The notes below the pieces were generated by a model. That model was not told where the DNA came from. It searched no databases and saw only the letters and a list, made by a program, of their open reading frames with translations. A program made the position numbers and the translations under genes. DNA of 32,954 bases. Source: Chitinophagaceae bacterium. Its GTDB lineage: Bacteria > Bacteroidota > Bacteroidia > Chitinophagales > Chitinophagaceae. The stretch is taken from the NCBI GenBank assembly GCA_947372105.1, contig CANBSH010000022.1:1-32954 (forward strand), written 5' to 3'. This document shows positions 1-8,480 of this stretch, piece by piece (position 1 is the stretch's first letter; each line of letters begins with the position of its first letter).

Positions 1-107
1 ATAGTTGCCAAAATTTCATGTCCATTTTCTAATTTAACTCTGAACATGGCATTGCTCATTGCTTCAATTATAATACCATCTTGTTTAATCAGCGGTTGTT
101 TTGACAT
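1..107 (-). CDS. infA: Translation initiation factor IF-1, partial (3' end outside window)
   Basis: The reverse strand from an ATG at 107 reads MSKQPLIKQDGIIIEA and continues through a segment with NAMFRVKLENGHE, which is the opening of the IF-1 OB-fold. IF-1 binds the ribosomal A site on the 30S subunit during initiation. Only about 35 of the usual 70-odd residues are inside the window; the gene runs off the left edge. In Bacteroidota infA usually sits in the ribosomal-protein cluster next to rpmJ and rpsM, so those genes probably follow to the left (inference). A TAnnTTTG promoter element lies just upstream on the same strand, at 124-131. The Ser-Lys-Gln start and the NAMFRV core are typical of the phylum. 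Confidence 0.93.
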   Translation of the reverse strand, partial: MSKQPLIKQDGIIIEAMSNAMFRVKLENGHEILAT

Positions 108-123
108 ACTTATTTTGGGGTTG

Positions 124-131
124 CAAAGATA
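124..131 (-). promoter_or_regulatory. Bacteroidota-type -7 element upstream of infA
   Basis: The minus strand reads TATCTTTG here, a full match to the TAnnTTTG -7 consensus of Bacteroidota primary sigma factors, 17 bases upstream of the infA ATG. The following bases (CAACCC) are identical to those after the -7 element of the tRNA-Asp locus at 16658. I see no convincing TTG -33 box at the right distance. A leader of only about ten bases is implied. Confidence 0.6.
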
Positions 132-182
132 TGGAAATGAATGGAATTATGAAAAATTCACCCCGAAATCTTCCAAAAAGGG

Positions 183-214
183 CAAAATAAACGGGGAAAT
201 GCAATTTCCCCGTT
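183..214 (-). terminator. Intrinsic terminator of the membrane-protein gene
   Basis: A perfect 11-base-pair inverted repeat occupies 190-200 and 204-214 (AACGGGGAAAT, loop of three bases, ATTTCCCCGTT). On the minus strand it is followed by TATTTTG, a moderate U-rich tract. It lies between the stop of the membrane-protein gene (279) and the infA promoter, so it probably ends the upstream transcript and insulates infA. The plus-strand side also has an A/T tract, so it could act in both directions. Confidence 0.7.
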
Positions 215-278
215 AAAAAATATTGATAATCAACGTTTTATATAATTTCTACCCCCTCTTATTCCCGACCCCTGGAAA

Positions 279-716
279 TTATCCTACCCCTGGGAACCAA
301 GGACGTCCAATTCCAGCCCTAAATGGCCAAGGTATTGCAGACAAAATAAGCAATAAAGCGATCACATATAAAACCTGGGTGGTTCCAGATTGGGAAGATT
401 TTTTATATTTCACATGTCCAATGGTGATTAAAACGATCGCCAATACCATTGAAAAGATATGTTCCACTGCCCAAAAACGAGTTGCCGCGTCTTTCATTGC
501 CGCTCCCATTCCTGCTGCCTGAATCATTTTTAAACCCACCGCACCCGTAATGTATTGATAGAGTCCCAACAATAAAGTGGTGTGGGAACTAATTAATAAT
601 ATTTTACTAACCCCTAAAGCATTTTGCTTGGACCACAATTTATAAATACTTAAAAAAAGTGTTATTAAGATAACCCATCTTAATAAGTTATGGAGATGTA
701 ACAATCCTGTTGTCAT
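279..716 (-). CDS. Small four-helix membrane protein (cytochrome-b-like, unassigned)
   Basis: Protein of 145 residues from the ATG at 716 (MTTGLLHLHNLLRW). The frame extends upstream to a TTG at 758, but the ATG gives the better N-terminus. About four hydrophobic segments are visible (LLRWVILITLFLSI, ILLISSHTTLLLGLYQYI, AVEHIFSMVLAIVLITIG, VLYVIALLLILSAIPW). Histidines at the start of helix 1 (HLHN) and inside helix 3 (EHIFSM), and one in helix 2 (SSHTTLL), are arranged like heme ligands. Small proteins of this type in Bacteroidota are often named cytochrome B; that is a family resemblance, not proof of heme binding. The C-terminus (RPWFPGVG) is charged and Pro/Gly-rich. It is probably a single-gene transcript ending at the hairpin at 190-214. 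Confidence 0.7.
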   Translation of the reverse strand: MTTGLLHLHNLLRWVILITLFLSIYKLWSKQNALGVSKILLISSHTTLLLGLYQYITGAVGLKMIQAAGMGAAMKDAATRFWAVEHIFSMVLAIVLITIGHVKYKKSSQSGTTQVLYVIALLLILSAIPWPFRAGIGRPWFPGVG

Positions 717-781
717 AATTGTATTATTTGATTGAGTTGTAAAATACAACTTTATCAAATAAAAAAAGAAGTCTCCCTAAA

Positions 782-1849
782 TTAATCTACCCAATCTGCT
801 ACAAATAAATTGGTGTCTCTGGTACCTCCATTATTTCGGTTAGATGCAAAAATTATTTTTTTACCATCTGGACTAAACATGGGGAAAGCATCAAAACCTC
901 TGTCACGACTAATTTTTTCTAACCCATTTCCTTCTAAATCGATTAAATACATATTAAAAGGGAACCCTCTTTTGTATTCATGATTGCTGCAAAAAATAAT
1001 GTGTTTGCCATCGGGTGTAAAGTTGGGTGCCCAATTAGCTTGACCATAATGCGTAATTTGCTTAGCATTAGATCCATCCGCATTGGCAATAAACACTTCC
1101 ATATTAGTAGGTGCTACTAAACCCTCTTTTAATAAAGATTTATATTCATTCACTTCTTCGTCTGTTTTAGGACGACTCGCTCTCCACACAATTTTAGTAC
1201 CATCTGGGCTAAACCATGCCCCTCCATCATATCCTAAAGTATTCGTAACTCTTTTTTCTTTTCCTGTTGCCAAATCCATCACATATAAATCTAAGTCCCC
1301 CTCCTTATCACTGCAATAAATCATTTTCTTTCCGTCATAAGAAAGTGTGGCTTCTGCATCATAGCCTTTCGCTGTGGTTAATTGTTTAATGACTTTGCCA
1401 TTGGTATCAGCCATGAAAATGTCGTAACTATTATATAAAGGCCAAATATATTTGTTGCCATATTTTGCACGATCAACTTGCGGGGGACATTCATCACCTC
1501 CTTTAAAAGTAGAGGCATATATAATGTGTTTGCCGTCGGGTAAAAAATAAGAACAAGTGGTACGCCCTTTCCCCCCACTAATTAATTTATACTTAAAACT
1601 GTCCGTTAATAAAGTAGGCACCTTCCCCATAAAAATTTGATCACATATCAATCCTTCTTTGGGATTGGTTCTTTGAAAAGTAATACGTTTACTATCAAAA
1701 CTCCAATAGGCTTCCGCATTGTCTCCACCAAAAGTAAGTTGATGAATATTTTTAAAATGCTTTTCTCCAGCAAACAAAACAGAATCGGCCTGAGCATGAG
1801 CATGACTCAAACAAACAATCAAAATAAGGGATAGTAAACATTTTTTCAT
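782..1849 (-). CDS. Secreted TolB-like beta-propeller protein (PD40 repeats)
   Basis: 355-residue protein with a signal peptide (MKKCLLSLILIVCLSHAHAQ, cleavage after AQ). The mature part is a series of WD40-like PD40 repeats with the recurring pattern SxDGKKIIFxS: FSPDGTKIVWRAS, FTPDGKHIIFCSN, FSPDGKKIIFASN, YDGKKMIYCSD and FLPDGKHIIYAST. These units make blades of a six- or seven-bladed propeller as in TolB. There is no attached peptidase or OmpA domain, so a catalytic role is not indicated; a periplasmic or surface binding role is an inference. A cysteine pair (CPPQ and CSYF region) may form a disulfide. It stands alone on the minus strand with a TAnnTTTG element at 1884-1891 upstream. Confidence 0.85.
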   Translation of the reverse strand: MKKCLLSLILIVCLSHAHAQADSVLFAGEKHFKNIHQLTFGGDNAEAYWSFDSKRITFQRTNPKEGLICDQIFMGKVPTLLTDSFKYKLISGGKGRTTCSYFLPDGKHIIYASTFKGGDECPPQVDRAKYGNKYIWPLYNSYDIFMADTNGKVIKQLTTAKGYDAEATLSYDGKKMIYCSDKEGDLDLYVMDLATGKEKRVTNTLGYDGGAWFSPDGTKIVWRASRPKTDEEVNEYKSLLKEGLVAPTNMEVFIANADGSNAKQITHYGQANWAPNFTPDGKHIIFCSNHEYKRGFPFNMYLIDLEGNGLEKISRDRGFDAFPMFSPDGKKIIFASNRNNGGTRDTNLFVADWVD

Positions 1850-1883
1850 GAGCTGAATTTAAAGTAGGTTTTAAATATGAGGA

Positions 1884-1891
1884 CAAAAGTA
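1884..1891 (-). promoter_or_regulatory. -7 element upstream of the TolB-like gene
   Basis: The minus strand reads TACTTTTG, matching TAnnTTTG, 35 bases upstream of the start at 1849. A TTG at 1904-1902 is too close to serve as a normal -33 box, so only the -7 part is supported. Confidence 0.4.
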
Positions 1892-1990
1892 AATATTTAG
1901 ACAATTAAGAATCCTAATAAAAGTCATAATTGTGTCATATTTATATCTGTTTTTTAGAAAAAATAAGGAACTTCGCTTCAAATTCAATCT

Positions 1991-2638
1991 ATGGCCATCA
2001 TCGCTCCCTCTCTATTAGCTGCCGATTTTTTACAATTAGGAAACGCTTGTGAGATGCTCAACAAGAGTGACGCCGAATATTTTCATTTAGATGTAATGGA
2101 TGGCGTATTTGTTCCCAATATTAGTTATGGCCTTCCTATCATTGAACAAATTCGTAAAGCCACCACCAAAATTTGCGATGTGCATTTAATGATTGTGGAA
2201 CCCGAAAAATATATCGCTGCATTTAAAAAAGCAGGTGCCGATATTTTAACGGTGCATCAAGAAGCATGTCCCCATTTACATAGCACATTACAACAAATCA
2301 AAGCGCAAGGCATGAAAGCAGGTGTTGCCTTAAATCCAGCGACTCCAGTGAGCGTTTTAAAAGATGTGATTAAGGATATTGATTTGGTTTGTATTATGAG
2401 TGTGAATCCCGGATTTGGGGGGCAGAAATTTATCGAACACACTTATGACAAAGTGCGAGCTTTAAAACAAATTATTACAGAAGCAGGTGCTTCCACTTTA
2501 ATAGAAATTGATGGCGGAGTTACAGAACATAATGCAGCAGCTTTAGTACAAGCAGGTGCAGATGTTTTAGTAGCAGGTACCACCGTTTTCAAAGCTTTGG
2601 ATCCCATCCAAATGATCGCGACTCTGAAAACTTTGTAA
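1991..2638 (+). CDS. rpe: Ribulose-phosphate 3-epimerase
   Basis: 215-residue TIM-barrel enzyme that interconverts D-ribulose 5-phosphate and D-xylulose 5-phosphate in the pentose phosphate pathway, in the cytoplasm. The family signatures are all present: APSLLAADF at 5-13, the HLDVMDG motif with metal ligands H32 and D34, H65 in DVHLMI, the flexible loop MSVNPGFGGQ at 136-145 and catalytic D174 in EIDGGV, followed by the phosphate-binding AGADVLVAGT. Length is normal for the family. The ATG at 1991 gives the standard MAIIAPS start. It is transcribed alone, divergently from the TolB-like gene, with 141 bases between the two starts. Confidence 0.97.
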   Translation: MAIIAPSLLAADFLQLGNACEMLNKSDAEYFHLDVMDGVFVPNISYGLPIIEQIRKATTKICDVHLMIVEPEKYIAAFKKAGADILTVHQEACPHLHSTLQQIKAQGMKAGVALNPATPVSVLKDVIKDIDLVCIMSVNPGFGGQKFIEHTYDKVRALKQIITEAGASTLIEIDGGVTEHNAAALVQAGADVLVAGTTVFKALDPIQMIATLKTL

Positions 2639-2692
2639 AATCTAACTTTATTTAAGTTTCAGCTTTTCATTTAATTTTCTATGTTTAATATA

Positions 2693-2726
2693 ACCCTAAT
2701 ATTAAACAATTATTACCCTAATATTA
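2693..2726 (+). repeat. Pair of 12-base direct repeats upstream of phoH
   Basis: The sequence ACCCTAATATTA occurs at 2693-2704 and again at 2715-2726. The start-to-start distance is 22 bases, about two helical turns, so a dimeric regulator could bind both copies on one face. It lies in the 200-base gap between rpe and phoH. No protein partner is known, and AT-rich DNA produces such pairs by chance. Confidence 0.35.
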
Positions 2727-2838
2727 TCAATTAAAGTAATCCACAAGTGTGGGTATTTAAAGTTGGAAAATCTAGTGATGTTCAATTAAATTGTGTGAGG
2801 CTCTTTTTTTATCTACTAACCATTTAAAATAAATCCCA

Positions 2839-3819
2839 TTGACTGAAACTATCATCAACCTCGAAACAGTTAATCCCATTGATTTTTTTGGCGTTAACAA
2901 TAACAAATTTGATATTTTAAAAAAGAAATTTCCTTTATTAAAAATCTTATCTCGTGGGACACAAATAAAATTAAGTGGCGCCCCCGAACAAATTGAAATT
3001 GCAACAGAAAAAATTGCGTTGATTATTCAATACATGGAACGCAATGGACATTTAAGTGAAAATTATTTTGAACAAATTTTAGGAGGCGACGATGCCGAAG
3101 TGGTGGATCATTTTGTAGAACAAAACCCCAATGAGGTTTTAGTTTTTGGACCTAATGGGAAAACGGTTCGTGCACGTACTGCGAATCAAAAAAAGATGGT
3201 GCAAGCCGCAGATAAAAATGATATTATTTTTGCTATTGGACCAGCAGGTACAGGTAAAACTTATACGGCAGTGGCGTTAGCAGTTCGTGCATTAAAAAAT
3301 AAATTGGTGAAAAAAATTATCTTAACAAGACCTGCCGTAGAAGCAGGAGAAAGTTTAGGATTTTTACCAGGTGATTTAAAAGAAAAAATTGATCCTTACT
3401 TACGTCCTTTATATGATGCATTAGACGATATGATTCCTGCAGATAAATTAGGATATTATATGTCTACACGAACCATTGAAATTGCACCACTTGCTTACAT
3501 GCGAGGAAGGACATTAGATAATGCATTTATTATTTTGGATGAATCACAAAACGCGAATGATTTACAAATCAAAATGTTTTTAACAAGAATTGGCGCGAAT
3601 GCAAAAGCAATTATTACGGGGGACCCAACGCAAGTGGATTTACCGAGAAATCAAAAAAGTGGTTTAGAAAAAGCTTCTCGCATTTTACAAAATATAGAAG
3701 GAATAGCACATATTCAATTGGATGAAGAAGATGTAGTGAGACATAAATTAGTAAAAGCGATCATCAAAGCATACGATAAGGAAAGAGAGAACGAAACAGA
3801 GAATTCCTACCATCGTTAG
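2839..3819 (+). CDS. phoH: PhoH family ATPase
   Basis: 326-residue cytoplasmic P-loop protein of the PhoH/YbeZ family, which is linked to RNA metabolism and ribosome/rRNA maturation. The Walker A motif GPAGTGKT is at 134-141 and Walker B FIILDESQNA at 230-239 (D234, E235); TRIGANAKAIITGDPTQVDLP follows as the usual sensor region, spanning about 246-266. The N-terminal 70 residues form the KH-like part (FPLLKILSRGTQIKLSG). The start is a TTG at 2839 giving MTETIINLE; no in-frame ATG lies near, and homologues begin with this same stretch. In many bacteria this gene sits beside ybeY; here it does not. Confidence 0.93.
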   Translation: MTETIINLETVNPIDFFGVNNNKFDILKKKFPLLKILSRGTQIKLSGAPEQIEIATEKIALIIQYMERNGHLSENYFEQILGGDDAEVVDHFVEQNPNEVLVFGPNGKTVRARTANQKKMVQAADKNDIIFAIGPAGTGKTYTAVALAVRALKNKLVKKIILTRPAVEAGESLGFLPGDLKEKIDPYLRPLYDALDDMIPADKLGYYMSTRTIEIAPLAYMRGRTLDNAFIILDESQNANDLQIKMFLTRIGANAKAIITGDPTQVDLPRNQKSGLEKASRILQNIEGIAHIQLDEEDVVRHKLVKAIIKAYDKERENETENSYHR

Positions 3820-3945
3820 CATTTAGACTGTTTTAGGGGGGTTTTTCTTATATTATTACAATAATTTATTATATGTATAATACTGAATTGTAATTTATTG
3901 ATAATATGTTAACAAAAACATAAATTAAGTAATCAATAAATTTTG

Positions 3946-3953
3946 TTTCTTTG
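3946..3953 (+). promoter_or_regulatory. Probable -7 element of the TonB-dependent receptor gene
   Basis: TTTCTTTG at 3946-3953 matches TAnnTTTG at seven of eight positions and lies 22 bases before the ATG at 3976. The short leader is A-rich (taaacaaacaaaaat), a pattern typical of strongly translated Bacteroidota genes that lack a Shine-Dalgarno sequence. Confidence 0.45.
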
Positions 3954-3975
3954 CATCACTTAAACAAACAAAAAT

Positions 3976-6900
3976 ATGTCAAGTAAAAAATTACTACAGT
4001 TCCTTGTAGCATTGCTAGTATTACCTGTTTTGACTTTTGCTCAAAACACGACTGGTAACTTAAGTGGATCTGTAAAAGCGGACAATGGTGAATCACTAGT
4101 TGGTGCCACTGTTACATTATTACACGTTCCTACTGGAACAGTCTACAAAGTGCAGGTTAGAAAATCTGGATTTTTTGATATCAGTAACTTACAGCCAGGT
4201 GGACCTTACACTTTGACTGCATCTTATGTTAATTATCAAAATGAAAAAAGAGAAGATATTTATATTAACTTAGGAGATGTTGCTCGTGTTGATGTAGTGT
4301 TATCTTCTAAAATTGAAAAATTAGCAGATGTTACTGTAAACGCTTCTCGTAAAAGTTCTGACTTATCTGTTCGTGGTGGTACACAAACTATTATCGGACG
4401 TGATAAAATAGAAAATTTACCAACTGTTGGTAGAAACTTACAAGACTTCTTACGCTTTACTCCTTCTGTAAAAATGACTGGTGGTACTGGTGGATTGACT
4501 GGTATTTCAATTGCAGGTCAAAACAACCGTTTCAACTCATTATACATTGATGGAGCTGTGAACAATGATCAATTTGGTTTAAGTGCTTCTGGAACCAATG
4601 GTGGTCAAACAAGCGTAGGACCTATTTCAATTGATGCGATTGATCAATTCCAGGTAATGGTATCTCCTTATGATGCGTCTATAGGTAACTTCACTGGAGG
4701 TGGTATTAATGCTACTACAAAAAGTGGTTCTAATAACTACAGTGGATCCGTTTATAATTATACTCAAAACCAAGATTTAACAGGTAAAACTCCTACAGGA
4801 GATAAAGCATTAGCTGTTAAATTAAATCCATTCAGTGCAAAAACACAAGGTGGAACATTAGGTGGTGCGATTATTAAAAATAAATTGTTCTATTTCATTA
4901 ACTATGAAACAATTTCAAGTAATCGTCCTCAACCATTTGATTTCACAGGATATAAAGGAAGCAGTAAACAAGCTGATATCGAAGCTTTAGCTGCCACTAT
5001 TAAATCTAAATATGGTTACGATGTGGGTACTTTTTTAAATAACCCAGATATTGTTGATGCAAAAAGAATTGCTACTAAAATTGATTGGAATATTAACGAA
5101 AGCAACCGCTTCAGTGTTTCTTACCGTTTTAATGACTCTAGAAACTACAGCACTTCTTCTTCTAACTCAACTACTGTAAACTATAATAATAATGGTATTT
5201 TATACCCAAATAAAACAAAATCATTATCAGCTGAGTTAAGAACTACATTTAAAAATGGTGCTAGCAATAAAATGTTATTTACTGTTACAGATGTAGTAGA
5301 TGATAGAGCTCCTATTGGCGATCCATTCCCTCGTGTTACCATTACAGATGGTGCAGGTAAAATCGTTTTAGGTTCTGAAGAATTCTCTACTTCAAACTTG
5401 TTAAAGCAAGTGAATAAAAACTTCTTAGATTACTTCAAGTTTAATATTAATAACCATAGTGTTACTTTAGGATTAGACTATGAATTGAGTCATTCTTACA
5501 ACGTATTTATTCGTCAAAACTTTGGATCTTATACGTATGCTACTTTATCTGATTTCTTATTAGACAAAGCGCCTACTTCTTATAACAGATCTTTTGCTTT
5601 ATTGGACAATTCAACTGGAGATAATACTAAATCAGCAGCAAGTTTTTACACAGGTCGTGGAAGTATCTTTGCGAACGATGAATTCAAACCTACAGAAAAC
5701 TTAACGATCAATTATGGTATCAGAGCTGATTATACTAAATTCTTAACTCCTCCTTACCGTGATGATTATTTCAACAACGATCAAGTGATTAGTTTGTTAG
5801 AATTATCAAATGATTTATACGGTGCAAGAAGTGGTCAAATGAATGATCCTAAAATTTCAATCTCTCCAAGAGTTGGATTTACTTATAAAATGCCTAAAGA
5901 AAGATTAACCATTCGTGGTGGATTAGGTATGTTCACAGGTCGTATGCCTTTAGTATGGCCAGGTGGAGTTTACAACAACAACGGTTTAAGCGTGGGTGGT
6001 GTATCTGTAACCACAGCTGCTGCTCTTGCTAAATTAACATTCAGAGCAAATCCTTTCCAACAATATACTGCTGGCGATTTAGGTTTGAACCCAGGATTAG
6101 CGAAAGGTCAAGTGGATTTAATTGCACCTGACTTCCGTTTACCTAAATTATTCAGAGCTTCATTAGCTGTTGATAAGAAATTTGATAACAATTGGTCTGT
6201 TACTGTTGAAGGTAGCTTCAGCAAAAACATCAATGAAATTTACTATCAAAGAGTAGATATCCAAAATGCCATTGGAGCAATGGTTGGACCTGATAATCGT
6301 TACATTTATAATAACGCTGCTAAGATTCAGTTCCCTGCTATTGGAAATATTCCTGCAGGTAACCCTTACACTGGTATTTTCGTGTTGACAAATCAACCTT
6401 ATAATAGCAAAAAAGGATACGCTTATAACTTTACTGCTTCAGTTGATAAAGCATGGTCTGATGGTTTCTCATTTAATATGTTCTATACTTATGGAACTTC
6501 ATTTGTTACCAACGAACCTACTTCTAGCCAAAACAATAGCCAATGGAGATATATGGAGACTGTAAATGGTAGAAACTATGTAAACAGATCAAGATCTGAT
6601 TTTGATTTAGGACATAGAGTGAGCATGTTTGTTGCTAAAAAATTCACTTATGCAAAAGGTGCTTTAGCTACAACAGTGAGCTTAGTGTATAATGGTCAAT
6701 CAGGAAATCCATTCAGTTATGTTTATGGAACTGGTCCAGTTAGAGATCAAGGTACAAGTGAAACAAATGACTTATTATTCATCCCTACTACTTCTCAGTT
6801 AAATGCAATGACATTTGTTACTGGAACTGGTTATGCTTTAAGTGCTGCAGATCAAAAAGCTGCTTTTGAAGCTTACATTAACCAAGATGACTATTTAAGC

Positions 6901-7257
6901 AAACACAGAGGTCAATATGCTGAAAGAAATGGTGGAAGATTACCTTTCCAAAACATTGTTGATTTGAAATTAGTACAAGACTTTAATGTGAAAGCATACA
7001 ATCATAAATATCAATTCCAATTGACTTATGATATCTTCAACTTCACAAACTTGTTGAACAGAACATGGGGACGTACTTACTTCTTATCTAATGATCAATT
7101 TGCTTTAGTTAAATATGCAGGAGCTACTGGATCTTTAACTCCTACTTATAGCTTTAACCCAATCACGAATAATACTCCTTGGGGTGTTAGTACGAGTGTA
7201 GCGCCTAGTTACAGTGCTCGTTGGGTAAGCCAATTAGGTATCCGTTTCAAATTTTAA
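3976..7257 (+). CDS. TonB-dependent receptor, Oar-like, with carboxypeptidase-regulatory-like domain
   Basis: 1093-residue outer-membrane protein. A signal peptide (MSSKKLLQFLVALLVLPVLT then FAQ) is followed by a carboxypeptidase-regulatory-like beta-sandwich (about 26-112, with GNLSGSVKADNGESLVGATV). Next come a plug domain (about 125-250, including GGLTGISIAGQNNRFNSLYI and NFTGGGINATTKSG) and a long beta-barrel ending in the outer-membrane signature GIRFKF with a terminal Phe. Members import nutrients or act as Oar-like surface proteins; the substrate cannot be read from sequence. No SusD partner follows, so it is not a classical polysaccharide-utilisation pair. Codon use is more uniform than in the neighbours (many gct, act, tct and tta codons), consistent with high expression. 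A strong terminator follows at 7291. Confidence 0.93.
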   Translation: MSSKKLLQFLVALLVLPVLTFAQNTTGNLSGSVKADNGESLVGATVTLLHVPTGTVYKVQVRKSGFFDISNLQPGGPYTLTASYVNYQNEKREDIYINLGDVARVDVVLSSKIEKLADVTVNASRKSSDLSVRGGTQTIIGRDKIENLPTVGRNLQDFLRFTPSVKMTGGTGGLTGISIAGQNNRFNSLYIDGAVNNDQFGLSASGTNGGQTSVGPISIDAIDQFQVMVSPYDASIGNFTGGGINATTKSGSNNYSGSVYNYTQNQDLTGKTPTGDKALAVKLNPFSAKTQGGTLGGAIIKNKLFYFINYETISSNRPQPFDFTGYKGSSKQADIEALAATIKSKYGYDVGTFLNNPDIVDAKRIATKIDWNINESNRFSVSYRFNDSRNYSTSSSNSTTVNYNNNGILYPNKTKSLSAELRTTFKNGASNKMLFTVTDVVDDRAPIGDPFPRVTITDGAGKIVLGSEEFSTSNLLKQVNKNFLDYFKFNINNHSVTLGLDYELSHSYNVFIRQNFGSYTYATLSDFLLDKAPTSYNRSFALLDNSTGDNTKSAASFYTGRGSIFANDEFKPTENLTINYGIRADYTKFLTPPYRDDYFNNDQVISLLELSNDLYGARSGQMNDPKISISPRVGFTYKMPKERLTIRGGLGMFTGRMPLVWPGGVYNNNGLSVGGVSVTTAAALAKLTFRANPFQQYTAGDLGLNPGLAKGQVDLIAPDFRLPKLFRASLAVDKKFDNNWSVTVEGSFSKNINEIYYQRVDIQNAIGAMVGPDNRYIYNNAAKIQFPAIGNIPAGNPYTGIFVLTNQPYNSKKGYAYNFTASVDKAWSDGFSFNMFYTYGTSFVTNEPTSSQNNSQWRYMETVNGRNYVNRSRSDFDLGHRVSMFVAKKFTYAKGALATTVSLVYNGQSGNPFSYVYGTGPVRDQGTSETNDLLFIPTTSQLNAMTFVTGTGYALSAADQKAAFEAYINQDDYLSKHRGQYAERNGGRLPFQNIVDLKLVQDFNVKAYNHKYQFQLTYDIFNFTNLLNRTWGRTYFLSNDQFALVKYAGATGSLTPTYSFNPITNNTPWGVSTSVAPSYSARWVSQLGIRFKF

Positions 7258-7290
7258 TTAGGACTTCCTAATTATTAAAATAACTTTTAA

Positions 7291-7323
7291 AATACCCTCC
7301 CCATTCTGGAGGGTATTTTTTTT
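7291..7323 (+). terminator. Strong intrinsic terminator after the receptor gene
   Basis: AATACCCTCC at 7291-7300 and GGAGGGTATT at 7308-7317 form a perfect 10-base-pair stem with a 7-base loop, followed directly by a run of eight T (7316-7323). It is the clearest intrinsic terminator in the window and separates the receptor gene from the ligase gene at 7360. Confidence 0.92.
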
Positions 7324-7359
7324 ATACCTAATTCTCAAATTTTAAGTAATTTCAAGTTC

Positions 7360-8472
7360 ATGTCTACCGCTTATTTAAATCAATTCACGATTGGAGTAGA
7401 AGAAGAGTATATGGTTTTGGACCCTTCTACTAAGGAATTAAAAAGCCATCAGCGTGCTATTGTCAATGAAGGGCAAAAGTTATTCAAGGACAAGATCAAA
7501 GCCGAAATGCACCAAGCCGTGGTGGAAGTAGGCAGTCGCATTTGCAAAAATGTGGATGAGGCTTTTGATGAAATTTTATCTTTAAGAAAAGGAGTTGCTA
7601 CTATTGCAGGCGACTTAGGGTTTAGCATTGGAGCAGCAGGCACCCACCCTTTTAGTTTATGGGAAACTCAACTTATATCGGACCAAACACGTTATCAAGA
7701 GCTTTTGAATGAATTACAGCAAGCTGCTCGCAGCAATCTTATTTTTGGTCTACATGTACACGTAGGAATAGAAGATCGCCGTATGGCCATCCATATCGCT
7801 AATACTGCCCGCTATTTCTTGCCCCATATTTATGCACTAAGCACTAATTCCCCTTTTTGGGAATCACGCAATACCGGCTATAAATCTTACCGCTCTAAAG
7901 TATTTGATAAATTTCCACGCACTGGGATTCCAGATTATTTTGAAAGTATTGAAGCCTATGACAATTTTGTGGAATTGCTCATCAAGACCAATTGTATAGA
8001 TGACGCCAAAAAAATATGGTGGGATTTACGCGTACACCCCACTTTTAATACCATCGAATTTAGAATTTGTGACGTCACTATGACGGTACAGGAATCCATC
8101 ACGATTACTGCATTGTTCCAAGCTATCTGCGCTAAAATTTACACTTTACGTCGTCAAAATATTAATTTCATTAATTATCAACGTGCATTGATTAACGAAA
8201 ATAAATGGCGCGCAAGCAGATACGGCATTGAAGGAAAGTTGATTGATTTTGGGAAAGAAAAAGAAATTCCTACACAGGATTTAATCAATGAGTTATTAGA
8301 ATTTGTAGATGGTGTGGTAGACGATTTAGGCAGCCGCACACATATTGAAAAAGTGAATCAAATTTTTGAAAGAGGCACAGGGGCAGATCGTCAATTAAAA
8401 GTATTTAAGGAAACAGGAAGTTTAATAGAAGTGGTGAAATATATTGAATCTAGTTTTTTACAAACTGATTAA
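7360..8472 (+). CDS. Carboxylate-amine ligase, YbdK/GCS2 family
   Basis: 370 residues, the standard length of the YbdK-type glutamate-cysteine ligase family 2. Motifs run in family order: FTIGVEEEYMVLDP at 9-22, the QAVVEVGSRIC region, GLHVHVGIEDR (metal/substrate His), SPFWESRNTGYKSYRSKVF, FPRTGIPD and WWDLRVHPTFNTIEFRICD. These proteins have an ATP-grasp-like glutamine-synthetase fold and show weak glutamate-cysteine ligase activity; the true substrate is usually unknown. The ATG at 7360 gives MSTAYLNQFTIG. It has its own transcription unit after the terminator at 7291-7323. Its 3' end converges with the gene at 8481 with only eight bases between the two stops and no hairpin. Confidence 0.92.
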   Translation: MSTAYLNQFTIGVEEEYMVLDPSTKELKSHQRAIVNEGQKLFKDKIKAEMHQAVVEVGSRICKNVDEAFDEILSLRKGVATIAGDLGFSIGAAGTHPFSLWETQLISDQTRYQELLNELQQAARSNLIFGLHVHVGIEDRRMAIHIANTARYFLPHIYALSTNSPFWESRNTGYKSYRSKVFDKFPRTGIPDYFESIEAYDNFVELLIKTNCIDDAKKIWWDLRVHPTFNTIEFRICDVTMTVQESITITALFQAICAKIYTLRRQNINFINYQRALINENKWRASRYGIEGKLIDFGKEKEIPTQDLINELLEFVDGVVDDLGSRTHIEKVNQIFERGTGADRQLKVFKETGSLIEVVKYIESSFLQTD

Positions 8473-8480
8473 GTCATTGA

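Noticed and set aside
223..522. Plus-strand open frame of 99 codons
   Set aside because: It lies opposite the membrane-protein gene, has no family resemblance and no ribosome site; it is a shadow of the minus-strand gene.
2741..2752. CCACA-AG-TGTGG inverted repeat upstream of phoH
   Set aside because: Five-base half-sites are expected by chance in a region this size, and there is no second copy near a related gene.
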